Assembly (NCBI GenBank): GCA_038503035.1
Contig: JAVSML010000048.1
Location: 62,001 to 126,000, forward strand
Direction: 5' to 3'
From: Crocodylus rhombifer
Taxonomy: Eukaryota; Chordata; Crocodylia; Crocodylidae
Length of the DNA stretch: 64,000 bases
Shown here: piece after piece, positions 11,400 through 21,480 of the stretch
How positions within the stretch are numbered: position 1 is the stretch's first letter
How the letters are laid out: every line of letters starts with the position of its first letter
Program-made: the position numbers and the translations under genes
Notes under the pieces: model-generated
The model's database searches: none
What the model was told of the DNA's origin: nothing
The model's input: only the letters and a program-made list of their open reading frames with translations

Positions 11400-12828
11400 G
11401 TAAGGAAAAGGAGGGTGCTTTAAAAGCTGGAAGTTGTGCCTTGTGCTGGAGGCTGCTGAAATGGGATCCTAAGGGTGAGAGCTGCTGAAACTTCGAGCAT
11501 CTCCAACACAGGAGAAAGCAGAGACCTGCAGGGAGACAGCCCAGGTCCTGCTGTAGCCGGGACCAGCCCAAACCAGTAGATACAAGGTCATGTGCTAGCA
11601 CTCGGCCGTGCAGCTCTAGCCCTGCAGTGCTGATGTGACTGTGACAGCCATTTAGCCAGATCAGGTGAAATCCTTGCAAATAGGCAAGGGAGGAGAGGGA
11701 GGAAGACCCAGACAGGGGTGTTATTGCAAACGTGCCCCTCGACGGACGGAGCGGGCATGTGAGTAACACCAAGTAAAGAAAGGGGCATTGCCGGGGCCTG
11801 GCACTTACAGATCCAAACCATTTCTCCCAATGGGAAAGACTCCAACGGGAGCAACACGAGAACTTGATTTCTCACCTAAAGGCATCGAAGAATGAGGAAT
11901 GAAAACAGAAAGCCTTCTCAGTGTGCTGCACAGACAAAAGTTACATTGGCAAGGTCCAGACGGGGCTGATGTTTCTAGCTGTCTGAAATGAAACCTGTAA
12001 TAGAGCCAGCAACAGAGCAGAAAGCATGAGTATGCAGCAATTTCTACTCTGTATGCTGGAGAAGGGCACAGCCCCTGCATTTCAGATGTGGTCTATGCCT
12101 TGCTGCAGAGGGTTTCTGAAGCTGGAATTGATTTCCAGTAATAAAAGGAAGAAGAAAAAGCCCACAACACTCATGCATATAAATAGCTATTTCCACACGT
12201 ATGCATTTAGAAAGCACAATGGAGCAGTGCAATTTTGACTAAGTAGTCACATAAAAATCTGGAAGTCAAAAACTGGATCTGGGTTATATGAGCATTTTTG
12301 CAAGCAAATGCTTAAGCCAAGAGTTACCCCAGAAACAGTACTTTAGGAACTGAAACCACTTCAGGGTGGGATGCTAGTTAATAAACGAGGTAGGCCACAT
12401 TTGCATTGGCTTTGTTAGGAGTAGAATAAGAGCCTTGACTTTGCAGGAACTAAGATCACTCAGCTTGGGATGGTCTTGAATTTCTTGCCCTTGAGCCGAC
12501 GTAACTACTGGTGCACAGCCGGCAGCACTGATGAAAAGGGGTGGGTTTTTGAACCACCATTTTTTTGTCATTTCTGGGGGGGAACAGACCAAGTGTAATA
12601 TCACCGCCCTGTGCAATACTTCATTTCGTGGAGAACCAGCTCCTATCCGTGAACAAAGATGGACTCCACTAACTGGGCCCCAATCCTATAGTCCCCCATA
12701 CGTCCCCCCAGGCAAGACTCCCTGCCACACTGTGCAGATAAACGGGAGCGCCATATCCGGTGCGGGGAGCAGGATTACCTGGAAGCTTCTTCTGATGCTC
12801 TTGTTCCTGTCGCCCAGGCAGCGGTATT

Positions 12829-13092
12829 TAGGGACATACCTAAATTGTGGCGAGACAAAGGGTTTTTCACAGCCTGCTTGGGGCGTGCAAAGCCAATGTC
12901 GTGGGTGTTTCGCGGCGGCCCTGCGCCTTGGGGCTGATTGGTGGAGAGCCCAGGGAGGAGGAGGGACTGCTTGGTCCCACTGGGGGCGGGGGCATTTTAT
13001 TTTATTTTTTTGCTGATTTTTCAGATTTCACGGACCATCCCGGATTTCACTGTTCCCACAAAACACACAAAACTGAATTAAGTAGGTCCCTA
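12829..13092. mobile_element. short inverted-repeat element (MITE-like)
   Basis: The left end TAGGGACATACCTAAATT and the right end, read on the other strand as TAGGGACCTACTTAATT, form terminal inverted repeats with few mismatches. The interior is GC-rich, then T-rich (TTTTATTTTATTTTTTTGC). It has no coding capacity. No clear target duplication is seen, so the superfamily is open; TAGGG ends would suit hAT. Confidence 0.55.
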
Positions 13093-13426
13093 TTATATTG
13101 AACCACCAGGTGCATGTAGGGCTGGGCTGTCTGATTGTCAGGGGATGAGCTGCGTGATTCTCTTTACTGAATTGTTTTATCATTTGCCACGTGAATAATT
13201 AGCCATTTAGTATATTTTATTCATGACCTGTCAGGCCCCCCCCCCCCACCCCTGATTAAAAAAATTTACCAGCTGTATTTTTAAAGGGTTCCCCTGTATG
13301 TTATTGCTTGCTTCTTCACTACAAAAAAAAAGGAATAGGAAGAGGATTGTATTCATTTTACAGTTCCTGTATCAGAGAGTTTCTCATTTGCATGTGCCAA
13401 TTATGTCTTGTACCTTTTTTGTAGCC

Positions 13427-14425
13427 ATGGCGCCCCGGCTCAGACTGAATATTACAAAGCCTCTCCCAACCATATGTGAAACCCATGAGGAAATGCAGGA
13501 GGATTTAAGCAGCAATGCAAAAAGTTTGGGAAGCTTGTCTACCAACCCAGATCTGTGCTCCAGCGAAGATTACCTTCAATCCATCTGCCAGTTAGCAAGA
13601 CCCACCTTCCCCGCGATACCCGAAAACCGCCCGAGGGTCCGAGACAAGACAACGCTTCAAGAAGACTGGCAGTGCCCGAAGCCTGCGGCGATGCCGAGAG
13701 CAATCCCCAAATGTAAACTGACCAACATCATCTCAAACGTCATGTCATTAGAAACAGTCCGTCTAGTCTGCGAAGAGGGAAAGCCGTACCCCTGCTCCAG
13801 GGATGATCCTCTAGAAAAGCTATATGCACAAGCAGGAAAAACTCATCATTATAAGGGTCCTGTCTCCAGTGAAAGCTTAAGCACAGACCACTCACAAACT
13901 GGCCCTTGTAATGCCAGCAGTGATGAAACCCATCTAGTCGACTCTCAAGATAAACCTACAAAGAAGCCAAATCTGCCCAGGATATTCAGTTTTCCGAGGC
14001 TTCCCTCCCCTGTATCAGTCCAGAGAGGGGATCGCTTCCCAGAGCTGAAATCCCTGAAAAACCACGAGAGGTCAGCACCAGGAAGCGATCAGACTCGGAA
14101 AGAAAACTGCACCATGTTAATTAGCAGTAAGCGGATATGGCCACGGCCAACCAGAGAGAAATTTCCAGGAAACAAGATTCTGAGATGCTCTTTAAGGCGG
14201 CAATATAGCCTGTTCAAAACAGCAGACAGCGCTGAAAAAGCGGAGGTGGATTCTTCCAGCTACACCAAAAAAGCGACGGGAGAGGCTCTTGGTAAGCAGA
14301 GACACCTGGAATGCTTTCACGTAGCTAAAAAAGCCCTGATCCATAACTGGATCTCCGAGTGCAAATGTGCCTGGAAAGAAGCAAAGGTTACAGCCTGCCT
14401 GCTTCCGGCCATTGCAGAAGTATGA
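13427..14425 (+). CDS. uncharacterised 332-residue protein, single coding exon
   Basis: I do not recognise this protein. The open frame is the longest in the window. The frame is open upstream to an ATG at 13298, but I start at 13427: its context is strong (CCATGG), and it lies two bases after a splice acceptor with a T-rich tract (CTTTTTTGTAG at 13414-13424). The protein is hydrophilic, with no signal peptide or membrane segment. It is rich in Ser, Pro, Lys and Arg, has a proline-rich IFSFPRLPSP stretch near residue 200, and ends in a compact, probably helical tail (HNWISECKCAWKEAKV, then LLPAIAEV), the part most likely to be a conserved domain. A strong donor-like GGTAAGC at 14291 inside the frame could give a spliced form lacking the tail. 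I infer a real gene from length, codon regularity and splice context; function unknown. Confidence 0.7.
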   Translation: MAPRLRLNITKPLPTICETHEEMQEDLSSNAKSLGSLSTNPDLCSSEDYLQSICQLARPTFPAIPENRPRVRDKTTLQEDWQCPKPAAMPRAIPKCKLTNIISNVMSLETVRLVCEEGKPYPCSRDDPLEKLYAQAGKTHHYKGPVSSESLSTDHSQTGPCNASSDETHLVDSQDKPTKKPNLPRIFSFPRLPSPVSVQRGDRFPELKSLKNHERSAPGSDQTRKENCTMLISSKRIWPRPTREKFPGNKILRCSLRRQYSLFKTADSAEKAEVDSSSYTKKATGEALGKQRHLECFHVAKKALIHNWISECKCAWKEAKVTACLLPAIAEV

Positions 14426-14991
14426 GCGAGAAGGATGCTGAGCCGTAATCTTATTTGCAAGAAATGGTGGGCGCTGCTACTTGGAAATTCTCCCTACTGC
14501 TCGCATTCATTAAGCAGAGAAGAGGACCGCAGAATAGGTTTGCAGAGGAAGCAGACACATTTGGACCCATTGCATCTCTCACAGATGAGCACAGAGGCGG
14601 TTCAGATACTCAGACCCTTTACTTTGCGAGGGGAGAGCGTAAGAAAGCAGCAAGTGACGGTGGGAGGCAGGAGTTTATAACAGCATCTTGCATCTGATCG
14701 GCGGCATCCACTGCTCGTGCCTGTCCTGCACCCAGAGAACGTAGCCAAAGGTGGATAACAGCCTTCCTGCCTGCATCGCGCTCCACTTATGATCACAGCT
14801 TCCACCACCCGGGAACGCCCTCCCTTCACGATAAGGCAACAAACCCCTCCATTTATCAGCACTGCAAACACCGTCACAGACCGCTCAATGGCAACAACTT
14901 CAATGTTCGCTACTGAATTAGTGCGCTGCTTCATGTCGTAATTATCGAATGATGTTCCAAGACTGAATCTGTTGGCAGACAATTAGCAGCA
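14426..14991 (+). other. probable 3' UTR or flank, unresolved
   Basis: This follows the TGA of the 332-residue frame. No AATAAA lies close by, so the 3' end of that transcript cannot be placed. Frames here are short and overlapping and are not called. Confidence 0.25.
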
Positions 14992-15131
14992 ATTTGCCTT
15001 CTTAAAGGGGTGTAGGCTGCAGCCGCGTTGGTCGAAGGACATAGGCAGACAAGGTTCTTTGGGTAAATCTTATTAGACCAACTCAAAGTTGAGTTGGTCT
15101 AATAAAAGATATCAGATTTGCCCTCTTAAAG
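14992..15131 (-). mobile_element. 5'-truncated retroposon copy with 16-bp target duplication
   Basis: The insert 15008-15115 is flanked by a 16-bp direct repeat with one mismatch: ATTTGCCTTCTTAAAG at 14992-15007 and ATTTGCCCTCTTAAAG at 15116-15131. Read on the - strand the insert ends with a terminus equivalent to CCTACACCC, abutting the duplication. The same terminus abuts the duplication of a second copy at 24072-24110. A duplication this long with one fixed end means target-primed insertion, so this is a retroposon rather than a cut-and-paste element. The other end carries a perfect 17-bp inverted repeat (15070-15086 and 15089-15105). From memory, very similar sequence is common in crocodilian genomes. 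Confidence 0.75.
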
Positions 15132-15689
15132 AAATACAGCAGCAAACAAAAGTCTGTTTTGGTTTTTTTTTGCTTTACTGTGAAAGGAAACTCGTGAAGG
15201 ATACTTGGGCAGTATGCAATATGCTCTCTCTGATGATGGAGTACAGATTTTGAAAAAGCCTGGTGTGTATCACAGCAACTGTGCTCTCTTTCCATTTGAT
15301 GTCTTGTGGGTTAAATAGGTCTCCATGGAAATGCTCTAAAAATTAGAAGAAGCCTTTCATGAACACACTCCATTAGAGCGCGGTGTGGGAAGGGATTGGA
15401 GAACCAGGCGCTCATTGTGCCAGGCGTGTTAACATGGGCCTTGCATTGCTGTTAGAGTGCAGTGAAAATGCTCTGCTCTTTCAGTCTTAGTAGGGAGCCA
15501 CATGAAACCCAGCAGCCCACATACTCTCACTCTTTTCATAGCGTTATATTACTCCGCATGCATGTATAAAGCTTTTCCACACCCACTGCTGGATACACCT
15601 GCATCACCTACAGAACACACCTGTAGCGTGTAAGAAGCCAAATAGGTCACAAATCAATACTGCAAATGCCATAGTACTGTAGGAGGTGC

Positions 15690-15870
15690 ATTTCCAGGGA
15701 CTGGAAACCACAGGATCCTGGCTCTGAATGCAAGTCTGCCACTTATTTAGTGTAGTGCCTTAAGCAAGTCGCTTAATTTCTGTGCCTCAGTTTCCTAATC
15801 TGTACTGCACTACTAATAATACTGGCCTATATTTGCATGAAGCGCTGCAAGATTCGGGGAAGAAAGGCCT
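15690..15870 (+). repeat. MIR-type SINE relic
   Basis: Landmarks of the amniote MIR family are visible in order: CTGGCTCTG, TCTGCCACTTATT, GCAAGTCGCTTAATTTCTGTG and CCTCAGTTTCCTAATCTGTA (the conserved core), then a partial AAGCGCT near 15840. It is old and diverged. Confidence 0.8.
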
Positions 15871-17602
15871 TGTGCAAGTGCATTATATCAGCAGGTTGTG
15901 TTTCTCCGTACACCAGCCCCTATCCTTGAATACAAAGCAGCTCAGCAGTTGTTCATGCCACATCTGCTAGGAGATGGACAGAGACAGCCTCAGTGAAGGA
16001 GGTTACAGCACGGGGGGTAAAAACAGGTGTCGGTTTATCCTGGGTCTGATTGTCCCATGCGGACAGTCATTTATACACCCGGCTTGAAGGGCAGTTAACG
16101 CGGACTAGGCCCCAGTTGTTCTCTCAAATACTTCACAGGTACTTGAAGTGGCACAACAGGCATGTACATCTGTAGGGTACTGGCATAAAAGTCTGTCCTG
16201 GGAGAAATAGGACCTCTGTTTTTAGCTTATAAGTGTCCACAGGGGGAGTGCGTGCAGAGGAGCTAGTGCACTGCAATATCACACCCTCTTATTCTGTAAT
16301 AACTCTCCTGTGTAGACAAACCCGGAGTCAATAATCTGGATTTCTGCTAAAACAGAGCACAGGCCTCTGCCCACCACTACGTTTTCCATGGCAGAAGCAG
16401 GAAAGCATTTGAAAAGCTCCTGAATGCTGACCAGAGATCAAGCCCCTGTCCTGCACGTGCATTTTCATTAAGGAAGTGTGAATCGACACAAATGTTTCAC
16501 AGTGCCTTTGCTTCAAGCAATATTTTCAAGAGACATGTAGAAGCAGTTTATTTTAACCTGCCATTAATTACAACTGCTGATTGTAGAGCAATTTAGATGT
16601 ATTAGTTGCATTGTGTAGATGAGGCTCTAAATGGATGTGTTGCAGCCTAATGACTCCTACAGAGGATTGCCAGGGCACTTAGTGACTTGGAGGTGGAAAA
16701 CTTCCATAACAAAATCAATTGTAGATTTGCCATTTCAGCCGTCACAGACTGTAAACGAGAGGCAGGCTAATACAAATGCACCTCTCTTTACTCAAAGACA
16801 GGCATAACCCTCCCCACCCGGCAGAGAAGTGCAGGGCAGAGCTCTCATCGCTGGGTTATTAGGAGTGAATTGGTTGGCACCTGGGGAGTGATGGCAGCAG
16901 GCTGCTGGCTCTGCTTAGGAGGGAAACCTTTGTGCAAAGCTACGCTCGTGAAAAACGTGTAGAAACTTATTTCTGCAGAAAAACAAAACCGAAGTAGATT
17001 GGAGGAAGGGGGCAAGGTCTGATCCGTGTCTCGGTGCAGTGTATTAGTGGCACATCTTAGCCATATGGAAAGCCCACGATGGCCTCGGTGCCCACTGGAG
17101 CCCTGGGAGAGAGTTTGAGGAGGAGGGAAATATTGCATTGCTTTCCTGACCCGTGCAACAAGGACGAGGTACCGGAGGGCAGCCCGACTGTCCCGCTCTC
17201 TCTTTTGTGTCCTGCTCCCCTTCTGTATGTGCTAACCGTTTTCTTGAGGCACCATCTGGATGGAAAAGATACCGTGTCCTTTCTGTGTCATTCCCGTTCC
17301 CCCTCCCAGCTTTATTCTGTAATTACTCTTCAACTAAATATTTATGAGGCTGCAATGCCTAGCAAATCTGTTGTTGCTACTGCATGTATCATCAGTGCTT
17401 TGGAGAGCAGATGCAAATAAAAAACATCCAACCTAATTGTTTTACTTGTCGGTACAGTGCCTGCTATTTTCAGTGCAAACGCTGCCAACATGGCATTTAG
17501 GATGCATGACCCTACACGCAATATGGAGGCACAGCTCCGTTTTTGCTGGTGACTCCCTTTCGTGCGTGCCCATCTTTGAAAGGCTGAAGCAGCTCAGGTG
17601 TC

Positions 17603-17641
17603 CAGTTGTGCACTGCTCGACCGTGTAGCAGTGCACAACTG
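17603..17641. repeat. perfect 15-bp stem, 9-base loop hairpin
   Basis: CAGTTGTGCACTGCT at 17603-17617 and its exact complement AGCAGTGCACAACTG at 17627-17641 enclose CGACCGTGT. Pairing stops at once outside the arms, so it is shorter than a usual microRNA precursor. Confidence 0.85.
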
Positions 17642-18783
17642 CGTTCAGCTACTGGGCCCAGTTTCCTTCCTTTGGGGCAGGCTGGCTTTGGGGCCGTGGG
17701 AGGTGGAAAGCAGGGGCTGCTGTTGCTCAACAGGAATTGGCTGGTGAATGCAAGAGGTGGCATTAAGCAGCAGCCAGGTCTCTAGAGCCATAATGACAAG
17801 GGAGAAGAGGCTGCTTTTCATGGACTCAGCAGGGATCTCGAAGATGAGAACTCATCCACGGGGAAAACAAGTCAAAGAGCTGACCTAGCGAGACCCTGTC
17901 CTTGTAGCAGACGGAGCTGGGACTATAAAGGAGTTCACCAACTTGTAAGGGCAATTCAGGTTAGGGCCTGTGTAGACAGGAAGCTGGAAAGACGTGTGCT
18001 GGGCATCCCTCTGCCTAGAATAAGACAACCGTGGTAACAGTGCTGCGCTGTTTGCTTTCTATAAAGATGCGGCACAAAAGGAGGGCTGGGAGTTAGGAGA
18101 CTTGAGGTCTATAGTGGACATGGTCTATAATTCACCACGTGAACCTGTGACAAGAAGCCTTCCCCTGTAGGTACTGGGTCCTTTTGCAGAACAGGGGTTT
18201 TCAGAAGCCTAGTTTAGCTCGGACACAAACTCCCCCCAAGTCCCACTGCAGCGTCCAAGTGACTTCTAGGATCTGGCCCTCGGGCACGCCAGTGCTTAGC
18301 ACTGCCACGCTGACTCGGGCACCTCGCCAGCAACAACCACAGCCCAGAGCTTGGCGTGCACGAAGGCAAAGGGAGGCGAGGAGACGAGAGAGGGAACATT
18401 AAAATGGCAGCGGAAAACGCAGGGGGCAGGTGCGAACCAGGAGGGGAAGAGTGGGAGAGGGCGAGGGTGCACAGAGAGCGAGACGTGAGAGGCGGTACCG
18501 TAACAGCACCGAGACACCCCAGGAGAGAGGCACTCGGTTTTGCTGACTTCAGTCAACCTCAAACCTTCTGCTCTTCGGCTCGGCCGCAATCGCTTTTGCA
18601 AAGCAAAAGCACCTAATGTTTGTGATCGGCTCCCTGCCCGTCTGAAGGCGAAGGCCGGTCAGGTAACGAAGTGCCCAACACCTTCCCTCGCCTCGCGGGT
18701 GAGCGACCGGGGCGCTCCAGCCAGAAAGCCCATCTCCATTTTAGAAACTATGTTTGAGCTACCTGAATGGCAGCTCTTGACCT

Positions 18784-18809
18784 AGGATAAAACCAGCTGG
18801 TTTTGTCCT
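18784..18809. repeat. 26-bp palindrome centred on CAGCTG
   Basis: A near-perfect palindrome with 12 of 13 base pairs (one mismatch in each half) centred on the E-box CAGCTG. It could be a protein-binding site or chance. Confidence 0.6.
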
Positions 18810-21364
18810 GGGGGGAAATCCATCCCTTAACAGGCTGAGAGAGAGCCAGATGCCCCAGATCTGCAGGAATTGAATCTGGGCTTTTGGGGGGTAGGTCCAT
18901 AGCCCAGGTCTGCAGACTCTCTCTCTCTAAGGCTTCCTCCCCCGCCCATTTGGTGGGACTCTTGAAAGCCCCTCTGGTCTGCGAGTCTGGCACTGCAAGC
19001 CCAGCCAGCAAATCCCCTGGGTGCGGTGAGGCCTGCCTGCTGCTCTTGCCCGAGAGCAGCTTGAGCAAGCTGGAAAGGAGACGGCCGTTCCCACAGCAAT
19101 CTGCTGTGCCTGCATTTGCCTCTTCCTCTCAGTCATTTCTTTTCCTAGCAACTTCCAGTTTGTCCCCCCGAGCTCCTAGGACTCACCTGCGTCCTCGCCT
19201 TGGTACACCAGCCCAGGGGACAGGAACCAGTCAGGCGCCTTGCCTGCAGATCAACAGCCCAGGGGCAGGTAACCGGTGCCCTCGGGCGCCCCTCCTCCGG
19301 CCTGCAGAGCAGCACACAGGTGAGGCGGCAACGACCATAAATCGCTGCACCTGAGCACGGTGCGACCTAGGTGAGGGAGCAAGGCAGGGGGAGCGGTGAG
19401 AGAGCAGCAGAGCAAGGTGTGCTGCATTCTCCAAGCTCAGAAATCGGAGCAGAAGATAGATGGACACAGAGCTAAAGATTAATCAGTTAGGGGCAGGTAA
19501 TGTCCAGCAGAAGGCAGGAAAGGTTGCACATTAAACAGAGTTTTGGAAAGGGGAGCACAGCTAATTTACAATGAGAGCAGAGCAGTATTCGGCTGGCGAA
19601 CCACGTAGCCCTCGAAGCGGCGGGTTAATTTCCAAAGGACCATTTGCTTTGGAAATTGCGAGAGAAAGCTCTTAGGAGAAGCGACTCTCAAAATGAGTAA
19701 CAGTGTAATTGTGCCTAATTGCTGCCCTGATGCTTCTTCAGGACATAGATTTGTGATGAGCTACCAGTAGTCCAGATGGAGACTTGTGCTAAGTGGAGTA
19801 AAAAGAAGGTGAAATAGCTTTAGGGCAGGAAAAGAGGAGTTGGTGACTGGGCAGGATTTACCTGGCTTTAGTGAGTGAAAGCCCCAGCTGTGCTATTAGC
19901 AGCATGATTAAGGGCAAAGCCCTTTTGCAGTCTCCACTCAGTCGTGCACAGAACAGAGATCCAAGGGGAAAAATAGTGCAAGGAACACGGGCACAGAATA
20001 ATGACACGTCTGACCTCCACATCCTCGTGCGGACGGCACCGTGCAGGCGATGCCCGCGTCTTCCACGTGACCTTTCGGCTGCGTGCTTCTGAAAGGAGTG
20101 CATTGTTCTCCTGTGCCCCAAATCAAGAGCTTTATTAGTGACTGTCTTATCTTCTTTCCACAAATATTTCTGCCAGGGAACATTTTTTTTTTTTCTTCTC
20201 CTTGCAGACTCACTGAAAACAAACACAAAAAGGAAAGCAAATGGCCCGAGCTAATGTATCTGAAGAATCAAGCGAATCCCAGAGAACCTCGTTACTGTGC
20301 ACCAAACCCCGCACGCAGCACCAGGGCCGGCTCCTTTGCCTGTCGCTCTCCAGGCTCTAGCGCAGGGCGAGAGCACTGCAATACCGGTTTCTTGGTGTCT
20401 TTGCAAAGCGCCAGTACTTTTCTCTGTCTGGAGCATGGCTTTTCAACTCCAGCATGAGATGGGGGTAGGAAGGTAATGGGTGGGGTGTAAATACACACGC
20501 CTTTGGCTCTGATATCCTTTCCAGAATGAATGCCTGCCAGATGCAGCTCTTTCCAGGGCCATGACATGGGGCCATATCTCAGGAGGTGAAGGTGGACAAT
20601 TTTTGGCGTGCCCCCCAGCAGACCCAAACCCCGTGAGGTTAAAGGGGATCTGCCTGTCATTGGATCAGGTTCCTAACGGGCATCGTTAGAACACCCCCAT
20701 CCATTTGAAACAATGGTTAGTTTCTTGGCCGGCTCATTAATTCATGTGTATTCGTGTTCTGTCGATCGTTTCCGGCAGGTTTTGTGAGTCTGCCTGGGCG
20801 ACTGGAAAGACCATCTGCCTGCAGTAAGCACCACAGGAAGCTTAGCAAAGATGGGTGTTAACCACAAATGTCTGCTTGCATTACCCCTGTGGCTTACAGA
20901 CAATACTTGCTAGTTCTCCTCTCTGCGACAGAAAGCCTCTGCAGTCAGCAGCACTGTGAAGCAAAACCAGCAGCGGGAAGCCCCTGCTTCAGATTTGATA
21001 GGTGAGACATCAAGTAGAAAAGTCCCCAAGTTGATTGATACTTAAATCATTTTTCCCTTTGCCACAATCCCTTTAGAAAGAGAAGACTTTCTGGCACTTC
21101 TCAGGAGTGCTGCCCAACACCGCTCCTGTCCCTCCCTCGCGCCAGGTGTGTTACGTGGACCTACGCCGGCAGGCTGAGCGGAAACACTATCGCATCTTTC
21201 CTGCCGAGGTCCTGTTTCTTCACCTCAAAACAAGAGAGATTATTGATTCCAGGTTGCTAGCTGCTGACATGCTAGCGCTAATATTAATGACTTTGCTCAA
21301 CACTTTTCTACGTTTCCCCGGCAGCCTGCGCTGTACAAGCAGGCCGCAATTAGCATTCAGTTGA

Positions 21365-21480
21365 ATGCCTAGCAGCTACCCAGGTTGGGGGTCCTTTATG
21401 CTAGGTACTGGACCAATATATGGCATGTGATGGTCCCTGTCTTGAAGCTTATGATCCAGGCAAGTCCTAGAGTAGGATTG
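21365..21480 (+). repeat. old MIR-like amniote SINE fragment
   Basis: The order CCTTTATGCTAGGTACTGG, ACCAATATATGGC, GGTCCCTGTC and GAAGCTTATGATCC matches, from memory, the 3' half of amniote MIR-like repeats (TGCTAGGCACTGT ... GTCCCTGCC ... AGCTTACAATC). Confidence 0.5.

Larger units (their letters stand above)
15871..21359. other. intergenic, no gene seen
   Basis: No supported gene. A GC-rich patch at about 18270-18700 contains a YY1-like AAAATGGCAGCGG word near 18400 and could be a weak promoter, but no exon follows. The region also holds the hairpin at 17603-17641 and the palindrome at 18784-18809. Frames at 18184-19467 lie on both strands and are taken as chance. Confidence 0.35.

Noticed and set aside
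16300..16325. CTGTGTAGACAAACCC as the end of a hAT-like element
   Set aside because: The end resembles known GTCTACAC-type termini, but no matching opposite end was found within about 300 bases.
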